Source of the DNA: Burkholderiales bacterium
GTDB taxonomy: Bacteria; Pseudomonadota; Gammaproteobacteria; Burkholderiales; Burkholderiaceae_C
NCBI GenBank assembly: GCA_019510465.1
Contig: JAEKKH010000154.1
Location: 1-64,000 of the forward strand
Length of the DNA stretch: 64,000 nt
Reading direction: 5' to 3'
Below the pieces are notes generated by a model. It was not told the DNA's origin. It saw nothing but the letters and a program-made list of their open reading frames with translations, and did no database searches. Below are positions 43,762 through 51,767 of this stretch, piece by piece. The position numbers and the translations under genes are program-made. Position 1 is the first letter of the stretch; each line of letters begins with the position of its first letter.

Positions 43762-44579
43762 CAGCGATCCTTGAACACGGCCGGGCGCTTCTGCTGGAAT
43801 GCCGCCACGCCCTCGGCGAAGTCGTGCGCGCGGCCCAGCTCGCCCTGCATGTGCGCCTCCAGGGTGAGCGCGTCCGACAGCGTCAGCGACTGGGACGCGT
43901 CGAGCGCCTGGCGCGTGGCCACGAGGGCCCTGGACGGCATCACGGCCAGCCGGTCGGCCAGCGCCTGCGCCTGCGCCGGCAGCTCGGCGTCGTCGACCAC
44001 CTGCCACACCATGCCGAAACGTTCGGCGTCGGCGGCGGAGAGCTTGTCGCCCGTGAGCGCCAGCGCCAGCGCGCGGGGACGGCCCACCAGGCGCGGCAGC
44101 AGCCAGGTGCCGCCGCAGTCGGGGATCAGGCCGATTCTGGCGAACGCCTGGATGAAGCTGGCCGAGCGCCCGGCCAGGACGATGTCGCAGCAGAACGCGA
44201 AGTTCGCTCCCGCGCCCGCGGCCACGCCGTTGACGGCGCACACCACCGGCACCGGCATCGACTGGATGCGCAGCGCGAGCGGGCGGTAGTTCTTCTCGAT
44301 GACCGCGCCGATGTCGGGCTTGCCGTCGGCGCCGGCGCCCATGCCGGGGTCGTTGAGATCCTGCCCGGCGCAGAAGGCCCGGCCGGCGCCGGTGATCAGC
44401 ACCGCGCGGACGGCGTCGTCGGCGGCCGCGGCGTCGAGCGCGGCGCGCAGCTCGGCGTGCATGTCGGTCGTGAAGCTGTTGAGCGAGGCCGGACGGTTGA
44501 GCGTGAGCGTGCGCACGGCGCCGCGCTGCGCGACCAGGATCAGCGCGTCGGGCGACGACAGGAGGATCGGTTCGGACAT
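43761..44579 (-). CDS. paaG: 1,2-epoxyphenylacetyl-CoA isomerase
   Basis: 272 residues. Crotonase fold with the oxyanion segments AGRAFCAGQDLNDPG and VNGVAAGAGANFAFCCDI, plus RIGLIPDCGGTWLLPR and GMVWQVVDDAELPA in the acid region. The Gln-Asp-Leu-Asn-Asp variant and length fit PaaG, which turns the ring epoxide into the oxepin. It is the first gene of the minus-strand cluster. The probable PaaR operator and promoter region lie upstream. The long in-frame extension upstream to 44795 is not coding. Confidence 0.93.
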   Translation of the reverse strand: MSEPILLSSPDALILVAQRGAVRTLTLNRPASLNSFTTDMHAELRAALDAAAADDAVRAVLITGAGRAFCAGQDLNDPGMGAGADGKPDIGAVIEKNYRPLALRIQSMPVPVVCAVNGVAAGAGANFAFCCDIVLAGRSASFIQAFARIGLIPDCGGTWLLPRLVGRPRALALALTGDKLSAADAERFGMVWQVVDDAELPAQAQALADRLAVMPSRALVATRQALDASQSLTLSDALTLEAHMQGELGRAHDFAEGVAAFQQKRPAVFKDR

Positions 44580-44724
44580 GGCTGCCTCGGAGGGGTTGCT
44601 GCGAACCCCGGTCTGGGATGGGGCGGGCGCCGGGGACGCGACGACGGGCGCCGGGATCGCCCGCGTCCGCCATCGCTCGAAAAGGGTTGTCTCCCCCACC
44701 AGCGTCGCTGGCTTGGTCGATTCT

Positions 44725-44753
44725 TTGACCGACCGGTCGGTTAATCTTAGACT
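44725..44753 (+). promoter_or_regulatory. promoter for paaY (TTGACC-N17-TAGACT)
   Basis: TTGACC (44725-44730) and TAGACT (44748-44753) are spaced by 17 bp and lie 59 bp before the paaY start. The operator palindrome occupies the spacer, which is the expected position for repression. Assignment from consensus only. Confidence 0.55.
44728..44741. promoter_or_regulatory. probable PaaR operator palindrome
   Basis: ACCGACCGGTCGGT is a perfect 14-bp palindrome in the divergent paaG/paaY gap. TetR-type regulators bind such sites, and paaR lies in the same cluster, so this is the likely operator controlling both directions. It is the only such palindrome found near the paa genes. Confidence 0.7.
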
Positions 44754-44812
44754 CACCCTTGATCTGGCGCAAGCCCGCACGCCGGACGTTGCCATGTCTT
44801 GAGGTAAACCCC

Positions 44813-45421
44813 ATGCCCTGCTACGAGATCGACGGCCTGCGCCCGGTCGTCCACCCGACGGCCTACGTCCACCCCACCGCCGTGCTCATCGGCGACGTGG
44901 TGGTCGGCCCGGGCGCCTACATCGGCCCTTGCGCGAGCCTGCGCGGCGACTTCGGCCGCATCGTGCTGCGCAGCGGCTGCAACGTGCAGGACACCTGCGT
45001 GATCCACGGCTTTCCCGCCTCCGACACGCTGCTGGAGGACAACGCGCACATCGGCCACGGCGCCGTGCTGCACGGCTGCGTCGTGCGCGCCGATGCGCTG
45101 GTGGGCATGAACGCGGTCGTGATGGACGAGGCCGAGATCGGCGCCGGCGCCTTCGTCGCCGCGAGCGCCTTCGTCCGTGCCGGCCTGAAGGTGCCGCCGC
45201 GTTCGCTGGCCGCCGGCGTGCCCGCCAAGGTCCTGCGCGAGCTCAGCGACCAGGAGCTCGGCTGGAAGCGCGAAGGCACCGCCACCTACCAGCGGCTGAC
45301 CGAGCGCTGCCTGGCGACGATGAAGGAATGCGCGCCGCTGGCGGCCGAGGAGCCCGGCCGGCCGCGCCTGGACGCCGGCAACGTCCAGCCCCTGGTGGCG
45401 ACCCGGCGCGGCGCCGGCTGA
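44813..45421 (+). CDS. paaY: hexapeptide-repeat thioesterase-type protein
   Basis: 202 residues. Left-handed beta-helix repeats (IGDVVVGPGAYIGPCASLRG, GRIVLRSGCNVQDTCVIHGF, AHIGHGAVLHGCVVRADALV, AEIGAGAFVAASAFVRAGLK) with the zinc-binding His region of gamma-carbonic-anhydrase-like proteins. PaaY salvages CoA from ring-hydroxylated by-products. The gene faces the rest of the paa cluster and shares the operator region. Start chosen at 44813 with GAGG upstream; there is a normal C-terminal helical tail. Confidence 0.93.
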   Translation: MPCYEIDGLRPVVHPTAYVHPTAVLIGDVVVGPGAYIGPCASLRGDFGRIVLRSGCNVQDTCVIHGFPASDTLLEDNAHIGHGAVLHGCVVRADALVGMNAVVMDEAEIGAGAFVAASAFVRAGLKVPPRSLAAGVPAKVLRELSDQELGWKREGTATYQRLTERCLATMKECAPLAAEEPGRPRLDAGNVQPLVATRRGAG

Positions 45422-45532
45422 GCGGCGCGCCGGCGCGGCTGCGCCGTTTCGCGTACCCTTGCGTGGTTTCGTGGGGTTGGCGCAGCCTCCGGGGCCTGCC
45501 GACAATCCCGCCTTCACCCGGGAGACAGAAGA

Positions 45533-45904
45533 ATGGAACAACGCGAGTTCGAGGCGGTTGTGGACGAGTTCGGAGCCGACGTGCAGGACCTCGTCGAGCT
45601 GGTGGAGACCGCGCGCTACGAGCAGGCGACGGCCGTGGAGATCTCGCGGCTGCTCGACGCGCGGGAAGACCTGCTGGTGCTGGTCAACAAGCTGCCGGCG
45701 CTGCGCGCGGCCGAGGCACCGCCCAGCATGAGCGTGCCGCTGGCCAGCCTGCGCGAGCGCATCGCCCACGCGCGCGAGGCCTTGCGGTCCAGCCACGACT
45801 CCAAGGAGATCCTGCAGATGGTGGCCGAGACCGGCGAGACCTTCGCCAGCATCGTCGCGCCGCTGCAGGCCGCGGGCCGCTGGCCCAAGGGCCGCGCGCG
45901 CTGA
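45533..45904 (+). CDS. small acidic helical protein of unknown function
   Basis: 123 residues from an ATG preceded by CGGGAGAC. It is mostly amphipathic helix: FEAVVDEFGADVQDLVELVE, AVEISRLLDAREDLLVLVNK, LRERIAHAREALRSSHDSKE, ILQMVAETGETFASIVAPL. No family is recognised. Charge pattern and length suggest a coiled-coil partner protein. It lies 111 bp after paaY in the same direction and 25 bp before the endonuclease V-like gene, so it may be co-transcribed with the latter. Confidence 0.7.
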   Translation: MEQREFEAVVDEFGADVQDLVELVETARYEQATAVEISRLLDAREDLLVLVNKLPALRAAEAPPSMSVPLASLRERIAHAREALRSSHDSKEILQMVAETGETFASIVAPLQAAGRWPKGRAR

Positions 45905-45929
45905 GCCGCCTGGCGGCGAGAATGCGTCC

Positions 45930-46442
45930 ATGAAACTCGTCATGGACGTCCACATCGCCGGCGAGACCGCCCGGGTCGGCGCGGTCGCGTTCGAGGACTG
46001 GGGCGCGGCCGAAGGCACGCGCCACTACACCCTCGACATCGCGCACGTCGACAAGCCCGCCAAGGGCGAGCTCGACCTGCGCGCCCTGCCGTGGCTGATC
46101 CAGCTGCTCGAAGCCAACCGCCTGCAGCCGGAGGCCATCGTGCTCGACGGGTTCGTGCACCTCGACGCGCAGGACACGCCCGCCCTCGGGCGCCGCCTGC
46201 ACGACACGCTCGCCGGGCGCAGCGCCGTCATCGCGGTGTCGAAGTCCGTCTTCAAGGGCGCGGACACGCCCGACCAGTTCTGCGTCTTCCGCGAGGACGA
46301 GGCGCCGCCGCTGATCGTCACCTGCGCCGGCATCGACCTCGGCGCCGCGAAGGCGCGCGTGCGCATGATGCACGGCCGCAAGCGCGTGCCCACGCTGCTG
46401 AAGCTGGCGGCGCGCATCGCCAAGGGAACCGTGGACGCCTGA
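45930..46442 (+). CDS. endonuclease V-like protein with degenerate active site
   Basis: 170 residues. The overall order matches endonuclease V (Nfi): an opening Asp6 in LVMDVHIAG, a middle segment around LRALPWLIQLLE, the Asp73 motif in IVLDGFVHLD, the lysine strand AVSKSVFKG and a final RVPTLLKLAARIAKG. In Nfi the second carboxylate is a Glu in an Arg-Glu pair; here that pair is Arg51-Ala52, so one of three metal-binding acids is lost, and the GHG-type motif after Asp73 is replaced. The N-terminal region is also shortened. A catalytically altered or binding-only protein is more likely than an active nuclease. Assignment of the family is by pattern. Confidence 0.65.
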   Translation: MKLVMDVHIAGETARVGAVAFEDWGAAEGTRHYTLDIAHVDKPAKGELDLRALPWLIQLLEANRLQPEAIVLDGFVHLDAQDTPALGRRLHDTLAGRSAVIAVSKSVFKGADTPDQFCVFREDEAPPLIVTCAGIDLGAAKARVRMMHGRKRVPTLLKLAARIAKGTVDA

Positions 46443-46468
46443 TCCTCGACAAGTCGACACCGCTGCAC

Positions 46469-47071
46469 ATGGACGCCACCACCCTCGCCGCCTACGACGC
46501 CGACGCCGCCGGCTACGCCCGCACCTGGGACACGCAACCGCCGCCCGAGGACCTGTACGAGCAGTTGCGCGCCTGGTTCACGCCGGGCCCGACGGCGGAG
46601 ATCGGCACGGGCAGCGGCCGCGACGCCGCCTGGCTCGCCGACCACGGCTTCGACGTGCACGGCTTCGACGCCTCGGCCGGCCTGCTGGCGCAGGCACGCG
46701 CCGCGCACCCGGGCATCCCGTTCGATCTCGCCACGCTGCCCGAGCTGGCCGGCGTGGCGCGCGGCGCCTGGCAGAACGTGTTGTGCGAGACGGTGATCAT
46801 GCACCTGGACACCGCGCAGATCGCGCCGTCGGTGCGCGCGCTGCTGTCGCTGCTGCGCCCGGGCGGCACGCTGTACCTCAGCTGGCGCGTGACGACCGAC
46901 GCCTCCACGCGCGATCCGGCCGGCCGGCTCTACGCCGCGTTCGACAAGTCGCTCGTCACGAACGAGCTGGCGCCCGGCGACGCCATCGTCTTCGACGAGG
47001 ACGCGACCAGCGTCGCCTCGGCCAAGCGCCTGCAGCGGCTCGTCATCCGCCGCGCGCCTTCCGCGCCCTAG
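46469..47071 (+). CDS. SAM-dependent methyltransferase
   Basis: 200 residues from the ATG at 46469. The Rossmann motif is TAEIGTGSGRDAAWLADHG, followed by DVHGFDASAGLLAQARAAH, the acidic motif VLCETVIMHL and GGTLYLSWRV. The frame continues after the endonuclease-like gene, 26 bp away, so the two may form an operon. The C-terminal RLQRLVIRR fits small class I methyltransferases. Substrate unknown. The 3' end overlaps the convergent hydrolase gene by 4 bp. Confidence 0.82.
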   Translation: MDATTLAAYDADAAGYARTWDTQPPPEDLYEQLRAWFTPGPTAEIGTGSGRDAAWLADHGFDVHGFDASAGLLAQARAAHPGIPFDLATLPELAGVARGAWQNVLCETVIMHLDTAQIAPSVRALLSLLRPGGTLYLSWRVTTDASTRDPAGRLYAAFDKSLVTNELAPGDAIVFDEDATSVASAKRLQRLVIRRAPSAP

Positions 47072-48018
47072 GAAACGGTGACGCGGCGGTCCTCGTCCTC
47101 GTGGACCGGCGTGTCGACGTAGTCGAGGTAGGCCGAGTCGAAGGCGTCCGGCGCGGCATAGCGGCGCACGAACGCGAGCGCCGCGTCGGCGACCTCGCGC
47201 CAGCCGCGGTCGATCACCAGCGAGTGGCCGCGGCCGGGAATCTCGACGATCTCGGTGTGGCCCGGGTTGAGCAACTGCTGCCGGTAGGCCGCGTTGGCGA
47301 CGGTCCACGGCACGGTGTTGTCCATCTGCCCGGAGATGATCAGCAGCGGGCCGCGCTCCTGGTTCAGCGTGTCGACCTGGGCTTGCGTCCACGGGTTGAG
47401 GTTGGCCGTCGCGGCCTGGAACAGCGGTGCCCCCGGCGCCGGCACCGCGAACTCGGCGAACAGGGCCTGCGCCTCCTCGTCGGGCACGGCGTTGGCGAAC
47501 GCGAAGCGGAACTGCTCGTAGGTCAGGCCGACCGCGCGCCGGCGGTTCGACAGGCTCCCCAGCACCGGCCACGAGGCCTTCAGCGCGGACAGCGGCAGCG
47601 ACAGCACGCCACGGAACGGCGCCGGATCGATGGCCACGGTGACGTGCGACTGCCCGCGGCCCGCCAGGAGCTGCGCCAGCAGGCCGCCGAACGAATGGCC
47701 GATGAGCGCGGGCTTGCGTTCGAGCTGCGAGATGACCGTCGACAGGTGGTCGGCCACCTGGCCCACCGTCTGGCCGGCCATCGCGTCGGGGTGGGCGTTC
47801 GCCTCGGCCGCCGTGGCGGGGTCGCCGGGCCAGCCCGGGGTCAGCGCGATGTAGCCCGCCTCCTCGAAGGCCTCGGCCCAGCGTTGCCAACTGCCTGCCA
47901 GCAGCCACAGGCCATGCACGAAGACGACGGGCTGCAGTCCCGAGACGTTGGCGCGCTGGATCTGCTCGCGTTCGCCCGCCGTGAGGCTGCCCGCCAATGA
48001 CGATGCCGAAGTGCCCAT
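47068..48018 (-). CDS. alpha/beta hydrolase
   Basis: 316 residues from the ATG at 48018 with a GGGGAGCAGG site upstream; earlier in-frame ATGs at 48078 and 48087 are possible. The fold markers are PVVFVHGLWLLAGSW, the nucleophile elbow LIGHSFGGLLAQLLAG, the acid ISGQMDNTVPW and His in IPGRGHSLVID. The helical cap after VAIDPAPFRG is typical of small soluble esterases or epoxide hydrolases. No signal peptide. Substrate unknown. Confidence 0.85.
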   Translation of the reverse strand: MGTSASSLAGSLTAGEREQIQRANVSGLQPVVFVHGLWLLAGSWQRWAEAFEEAGYIALTPGWPGDPATAAEANAHPDAMAGQTVGQVADHLSTVISQLERKPALIGHSFGGLLAQLLAGRGQSHVTVAIDPAPFRGVLSLPLSALKASWPVLGSLSNRRRAVGLTYEQFRFAFANAVPDEEAQALFAEFAVPAPGAPLFQAATANLNPWTQAQVDTLNQERGPLLIISGQMDNTVPWTVANAAYRQQLLNPGHTEIVEIPGRGHSLVIDRGWREVADAALAFVRRYAAPDAFDSAYLDYVDTPVHEDEDRRVTVS

Positions 48019-48174
48019 GGGCCTGCTCCCCGCCGGATCCGGGCCTCGACGCGAGGTCCGTTTCGGATCCGATTTCATCGTATCCAAATGTTGCGCGGCG
48101 TCAATCGGGGCGGCGCGGCCGTCCCCTGTTCCGAGGAGGACCGTTACATCGCGTGGGCCCGGCGCGACGGCGCC

Positions 48175-50793
48175 TCAGCCGGCGGGCGCGTGCGCCGCGA
48201 GCCAGCGATCGGCCTCGGGCAGGCGTTGCGTGCGCACGGTGGCGCGGTAACGTATCAGCGCGGCGTTCTTGACGATGCGCTCGCGCGTGGCCGCGGGCAC
48301 GTGGGCGCGCACGAACGCGTCCAGGCGCGGCAGCAACGCGGGGTCGGCGCCGGTGTCGAAGAAGCGCGCGGCGATCGTGGCGCCCGCGCCTTCGCCGAAC
48401 AGCGGCTCGACCTGCGCCCAGTGGCCGGCGATGAAGTCCAGCGTCAGGCCGGGATGGACCCGTCCCACCGCGCGCATCAGGCGACTGGCCACCGTGGTCG
48501 GCGGCTCGCCGGAGATCGCGAGCTCGAGCGCGCGCTGCGCCAGCGCCGGATCGCGCGGGTGGCCCAGCATCTCGTAGTCTTCCGCCCTCTCCAGTTCCGA
48601 GCCGGCCGCCCGCGCGAGTCCGTGCAACTGCTCCCAGGTGCGCTCGTCCGCGCGCGTCGCGACGACATACAGGACCGCCTCGCGGTGGTCGGCGTCCAGG
48701 CTGTCGTGCTGATCCAGGTAGCGCGCGAACGCCTGGTCGACCCGGCCCAGCACCTGCGGGTCGCCGAACTCGCCCAGCGCCTCGATGAGCGCGACGCGCA
48801 GCGTGCGGACGTCGCCGCTGTCGTCGGGGCGGCCGTCCCAGCCCACGGCGGCCAGGAACGGCGCGAGGCGCGCCCGCGCCCAGCTGCGCAAGGCCGCCTG
48901 CGACGCCAACCCGTCGTGCAGTCGATCGAGATCCTCCAGCTGGGCGACCAGCAGCTGCGCGACGGCCGGCTTGTCGCGCGAGGGCGGCACGCCGTCCATC
49001 AGCGCGAGCAGCTCGCCCATCGGCCGGCGGCCGGCGAGCGCGAGGGCCTGCGTGTCGGCCAGCAGTCCGAGCTGGTCGTCGACGCCCAGGCGTCCGAACG
49101 CGGGCAGCAGCGCGTCCAGGCCCGCGGGCGAATAGCGGACGCGAGCGTAGGTCGACTGGCCCGCGTTGATGATGACCGGGCCGCAGCCGGGCACCGTGAC
49201 CGCCTGCGGCGCCGCGCCGGCGATCACCGCGCGCGTCTCGCCGCCGCCCAGCACCGCCACCTTCACCGGCACGCGCCAGCGTTCGACATGCGGTGCGTCG
49301 ATGCTGAACTGGCCCTGCGAGAGGGTGACCACCGTGCGGCCGTCCGCGCAGCGTGCGTCGAGCTCGGTGACCAGCGGCACGCCGGCCTGCAGCGTGAGGT
49401 CGCGCGCGATGGCGGACACCGGGCGCGGCGTGTCGACGTCCAGCGCGCGCCACAGGTCCTCGGTCACCGTGTTGCCGTACGCATGCCTGGCGATGTAGCG
49501 CCGCACGCCGTCGCGGAAGGTCTCGTCGCCCTGCCAGGCCTCCAGCGTGCGCACCACCTGCGCGCCCTTCGAGTAGGTAATCGTGTCGAACGCGCCCTCG
49601 GCCTGGCTGACGTCGTCGATGTGCATGATCACGGGATGGGTGCCGCGGCGCGCGTCGATGTCCATCGCGCGCTGCTTCTCGCCGGCGTCGTTGGCCCAGC
49701 CGGTCCATTCGGGGTGCAGCTGCTCGACGGCCTTGACCTGCATCCACGACGCGAAACCCTCGTTGAGCCACAGGTCGTCCCACCAGGCCATGGTCACCAG
49801 GTTGCCGAACCACTGGTGCGCGATCTCGTGCGCCACCGTCTCGAAGACGCGGCGGCGGTCATCCTCGCTGGCGCGCCTGTCGTCGACGAGCAGGTCGCGC
49901 TCGAAGTAGAAGATCGCGCCCCAGTTCTCCATCGCGCCGAAGGTGACGCTGCCGCCCGCGCCGGCCACCATGTCCAGCTTGGGCAGCGGATACGGCGTGC
50001 CGAACCACGCGTTGTAGAAAGGCAGCAGCTTCGCGGCGGCATCCAGCGCGTAGGCCGCCTGCGCGGTGTCGCCGCGCTTGACGACGACGCCCACGTCGAC
50101 GCCGCCGACCGTGCGGTGCACGCGCTCGAACTCGCCCAGGCCGAAGAACAGCAGGTAGGTCGACATCGGCGGCGTCCTGGCGAAGCGCACGCGCTTGAGC
50201 TCCCCGGGCAGCGCCTCGGTGGACGCCACCGGCATGTTGCCGATGGGCATCAGCGCGGCGGGCACCGTCACGGTCAGCTCGAAGGTGGCGCGGCGCGCGG
50301 GCTCGTCCCAGCTCGGGACGAAGCGGCGCGCGTCGGAGTCCTCGAACATCGTGTAGAGCGAACGCACGGGCCCTTGCGGCGACTCGTGGTCGAGGTGGAA
50401 CAGGCCGGCGGCCTGGTCGTTGATGTGGCCCGAGTAAGCGATGCGCAGCACGTGGCGGCCGGTCGTGAGCGCATGCGCGAAGGTGAACGTGGCGCGCTGG
50501 CGCTTCGCGTCGAGCGCCATGCGCGGCGCGCCGGCCTCGCCGTCCAGGCGGGCGCTGGCAATGGCCAGGTCGGCGCTGTCCAGCTCGATGCGCTTCGTGC
50601 GGCGCCGCACGTCGACGTCGATCTCGACGCGGCCGTCGAACGTGGACTCGGCCAGGTGCGGCGTGATCTCGAGGCGGTATGCGTCCGGCACGACGTCGTC
50701 GGGCAGGATCATGCGGTTCGCGGGCGCGGCGATCGCGCCGGTGCACAGCACGACGAGGGTGCCGGCGGCGAGCCGGGAAAGGTTCTTCAGCAT
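48175..50793 (-). CDS. M1-family aminopeptidase (secreted/periplasmic)
   Basis: 872 residues from the ATG at 50793, with a signal peptide (LSRLAAGTLVVLCTGAIAA). The zinc site is HEIAHQWFGN followed by the distal Glu in WLNEGFASW (HEXXH-X18-E), and the substrate motif is GAMENWG in VTFGAMENWGAIFYF. N-terminal beta domain (ILPDDVVPDAYRLEITPHLA), thermolysin-like core, and a long ERAP1-type C-terminal helical domain (from about 540) are complete. The protein trims N-terminal residues from peptides, probably in the envelope. It lies 88 bp upstream of the hydrolase on the same strand. Confidence 0.93.
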   Translation of the reverse strand: MLKNLSRLAAGTLVVLCTGAIAAPANRMILPDDVVPDAYRLEITPHLAESTFDGRVEIDVDVRRRTKRIELDSADLAIASARLDGEAGAPRMALDAKRQRATFTFAHALTTGRHVLRIAYSGHINDQAAGLFHLDHESPQGPVRSLYTMFEDSDARRFVPSWDEPARRATFELTVTVPAALMPIGNMPVASTEALPGELKRVRFARTPPMSTYLLFFGLGEFERVHRTVGGVDVGVVVKRGDTAQAAYALDAAAKLLPFYNAWFGTPYPLPKLDMVAGAGGSVTFGAMENWGAIFYFERDLLVDDRRASEDDRRRVFETVAHEIAHQWFGNLVTMAWWDDLWLNEGFASWMQVKAVEQLHPEWTGWANDAGEKQRAMDIDARRGTHPVIMHIDDVSQAEGAFDTITYSKGAQVVRTLEAWQGDETFRDGVRRYIARHAYGNTVTEDLWRALDVDTPRPVSAIARDLTLQAGVPLVTELDARCADGRTVVTLSQGQFSIDAPHVERWRVPVKVAVLGGGETRAVIAGAAPQAVTVPGCGPVIINAGQSTYARVRYSPAGLDALLPAFGRLGVDDQLGLLADTQALALAGRRPMGELLALMDGVPPSRDKPAVAQLLVAQLEDLDRLHDGLASQAALRSWARARLAPFLAAVGWDGRPDDSGDVRTLRVALIEALGEFGDPQVLGRVDQAFARYLDQHDSLDADHREAVLYVVATRADERTWEQLHGLARAAGSELERAEDYEMLGHPRDPALAQRALELAISGEPPTTVASRLMRAVGRVHPGLTLDFIAGHWAQVEPLFGEGAGATIAARFFDTGADPALLPRLDAFVRAHVPAATRERIVKNAALIRYRATVRTQRLPEADRWLAAHAPAG

Positions 50794-50853
50794 GGAATCG
50801 GGGAATGAAGCGGCGCTGCGCATTCTAGGGATCGGGCCGGGACGCGCTTGCCT

Positions 50854-50882
50854 TTGATTAACCATACGGTTTACCATTAATC
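50854..50882 (+). promoter_or_regulatory. promoter/operator of the VOC-arsR operon
   Basis: TTGATT (50854-50859) and TTAATC (50877-50882) are 17 bp apart. GATTAA (50856-50861) and TTAATC (50877-50882) form an inverted repeat flanking AACCATACGGTTTACC, which itself has an AACC/GGTT dyad. ArsR-family repressors bind such AT-rich dyads at their own promoter. The position 32 bp before the first start fits autoregulation. Confidence 0.55.
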
Positions 50883-50913
50883 CATTCGTTGACCACTTCC
50901 AGCGAGGCATCCC

Positions 50914-51387
50914 ATGCGCAAGTCCCCGCCGGCCGGCTGGCCGCAGGCCCAGTCCGGCCTCTACTATCGCGACGCCGCCAAGGCGATCGACTGGCTGTGC
51001 GACGCGTTCGGCTTCGAACTTCGCCTGAAGGTCGAGGGCGAGCCCGGCGAGATCATCCACAGCGAGCTCGTCTACGGCAGCGCGATGATCTACGTCGGCA
51101 GCGCCGCGAAGCCCGGCGAGGCCGCCGAGCCCGGCCGCGAGTTCAAGACCCGGCATGCCAGCCCGCTGGACGTCGGCGGCCGCAACACGCAGTCGGTGTG
51201 CCTGTTCGTCGACGACGCCGATGCGCACTGCGCCCAGGCCCGCGCGCACGGCGCGGTCATCGTGTCGGAGCCGGCCACGCACGACTACGGCGACGACTAC
51301 TGGAGCGACCGCAGCTACGGCGCAGTCGACCTCGAGGGCCACTCGTGGTGGTTCATGCACCGCGTGCGCGAGCAGCCCGCCCGGTGA
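50914..51387 (+). CDS. VOC/glyoxalase superfamily protein
   Basis: 157 residues from the ATG at 50914 after GAGGC. It has two beta-alpha-beta VOC half-domains: SGLYYRDAAKAIDWLCDAFG, IIHSELVYGSAMIYVGSAA, RNTQSVCLFVDDADAHCAQA and YGAVDLEGHSWWFMHRV. Glyoxalase-type metal positions (the His/Glu set) are only partly visible. Members of this branch are small-molecule binding or lyase proteins. Its stop overlaps the arsR start (GTGA), so it is the first gene of a three-gene overlapping operon. Confidence 0.88.
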   Translation: MRKSPPAGWPQAQSGLYYRDAAKAIDWLCDAFGFELRLKVEGEPGEIIHSELVYGSAMIYVGSAAKPGEAAEPGREFKTRHASPLDVGGRNTQSVCLFVDDADAHCAQARAHGAVIVSEPATHDYGDDYWSDRSYGAVDLEGHSWWFMHRVREQPAR

Positions 51388-51767
51388 CGCGCCGCGCCGC
51401 TTCCTCCGCGGTCGACGGCGGCGCGCTCGACCGCACGCTGCAGGCCCTGGCCGAGCCCACCCGGCGTGCGGTCGTCGGGCTGCTGCGCCATGGTCCGCGG
51501 CGCGCGGGCGAGATCGCCGACGCGCTCGCGATGTCGCGCCAGGCGATGAGCCGCCACCTGCGCGTGCTGCGCCAGGCCGGCGTGATCCACGAGGTCGCCG
51601 CCGCCGGCCCCGACGACGACGCCCGCGCCCGCACCTACCGTCTCGAGGCCCGGCCGCTGGCCGACCTGCAGTCCTGGCTGGACGAGGTGCAATCGTTCTG
51701 GAGCGTGCAGATGCAGTCGTTCAGGAAACAGGCCGAACGCGTCGCGCGCGAGCGGGGCCGTCGATGA
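51384..51767 (+). CDS. ArsR-family transcription regulator
   Basis: 127 residues, starting at a GTG that overlaps the VOC stop. Winged helix: RTLQALAEPTRRAVVGLLRHGP, AGEIADALAMSRQAMSRHLRVL and a wing with DARARTYRLEARP. It has no cysteine metal-binding motif, so it belongs to the group that pairs with AHSA1/SRPBCC and VOC genes and probably senses a small molecule or acts as autorepressor. Its stop overlaps the next start (ATGA). The dyad at 50856-50882 is its likely operator. Confidence 0.9.
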   Translation: MTRRAASSAVDGGALDRTLQALAEPTRRAVVGLLRHGPRRAGEIADALAMSRQAMSRHLRVLRQAGVIHEVAAAGPDDDARARTYRLEARPLADLQSWLDEVQSFWSVQMQSFRKQAERVARERGRR

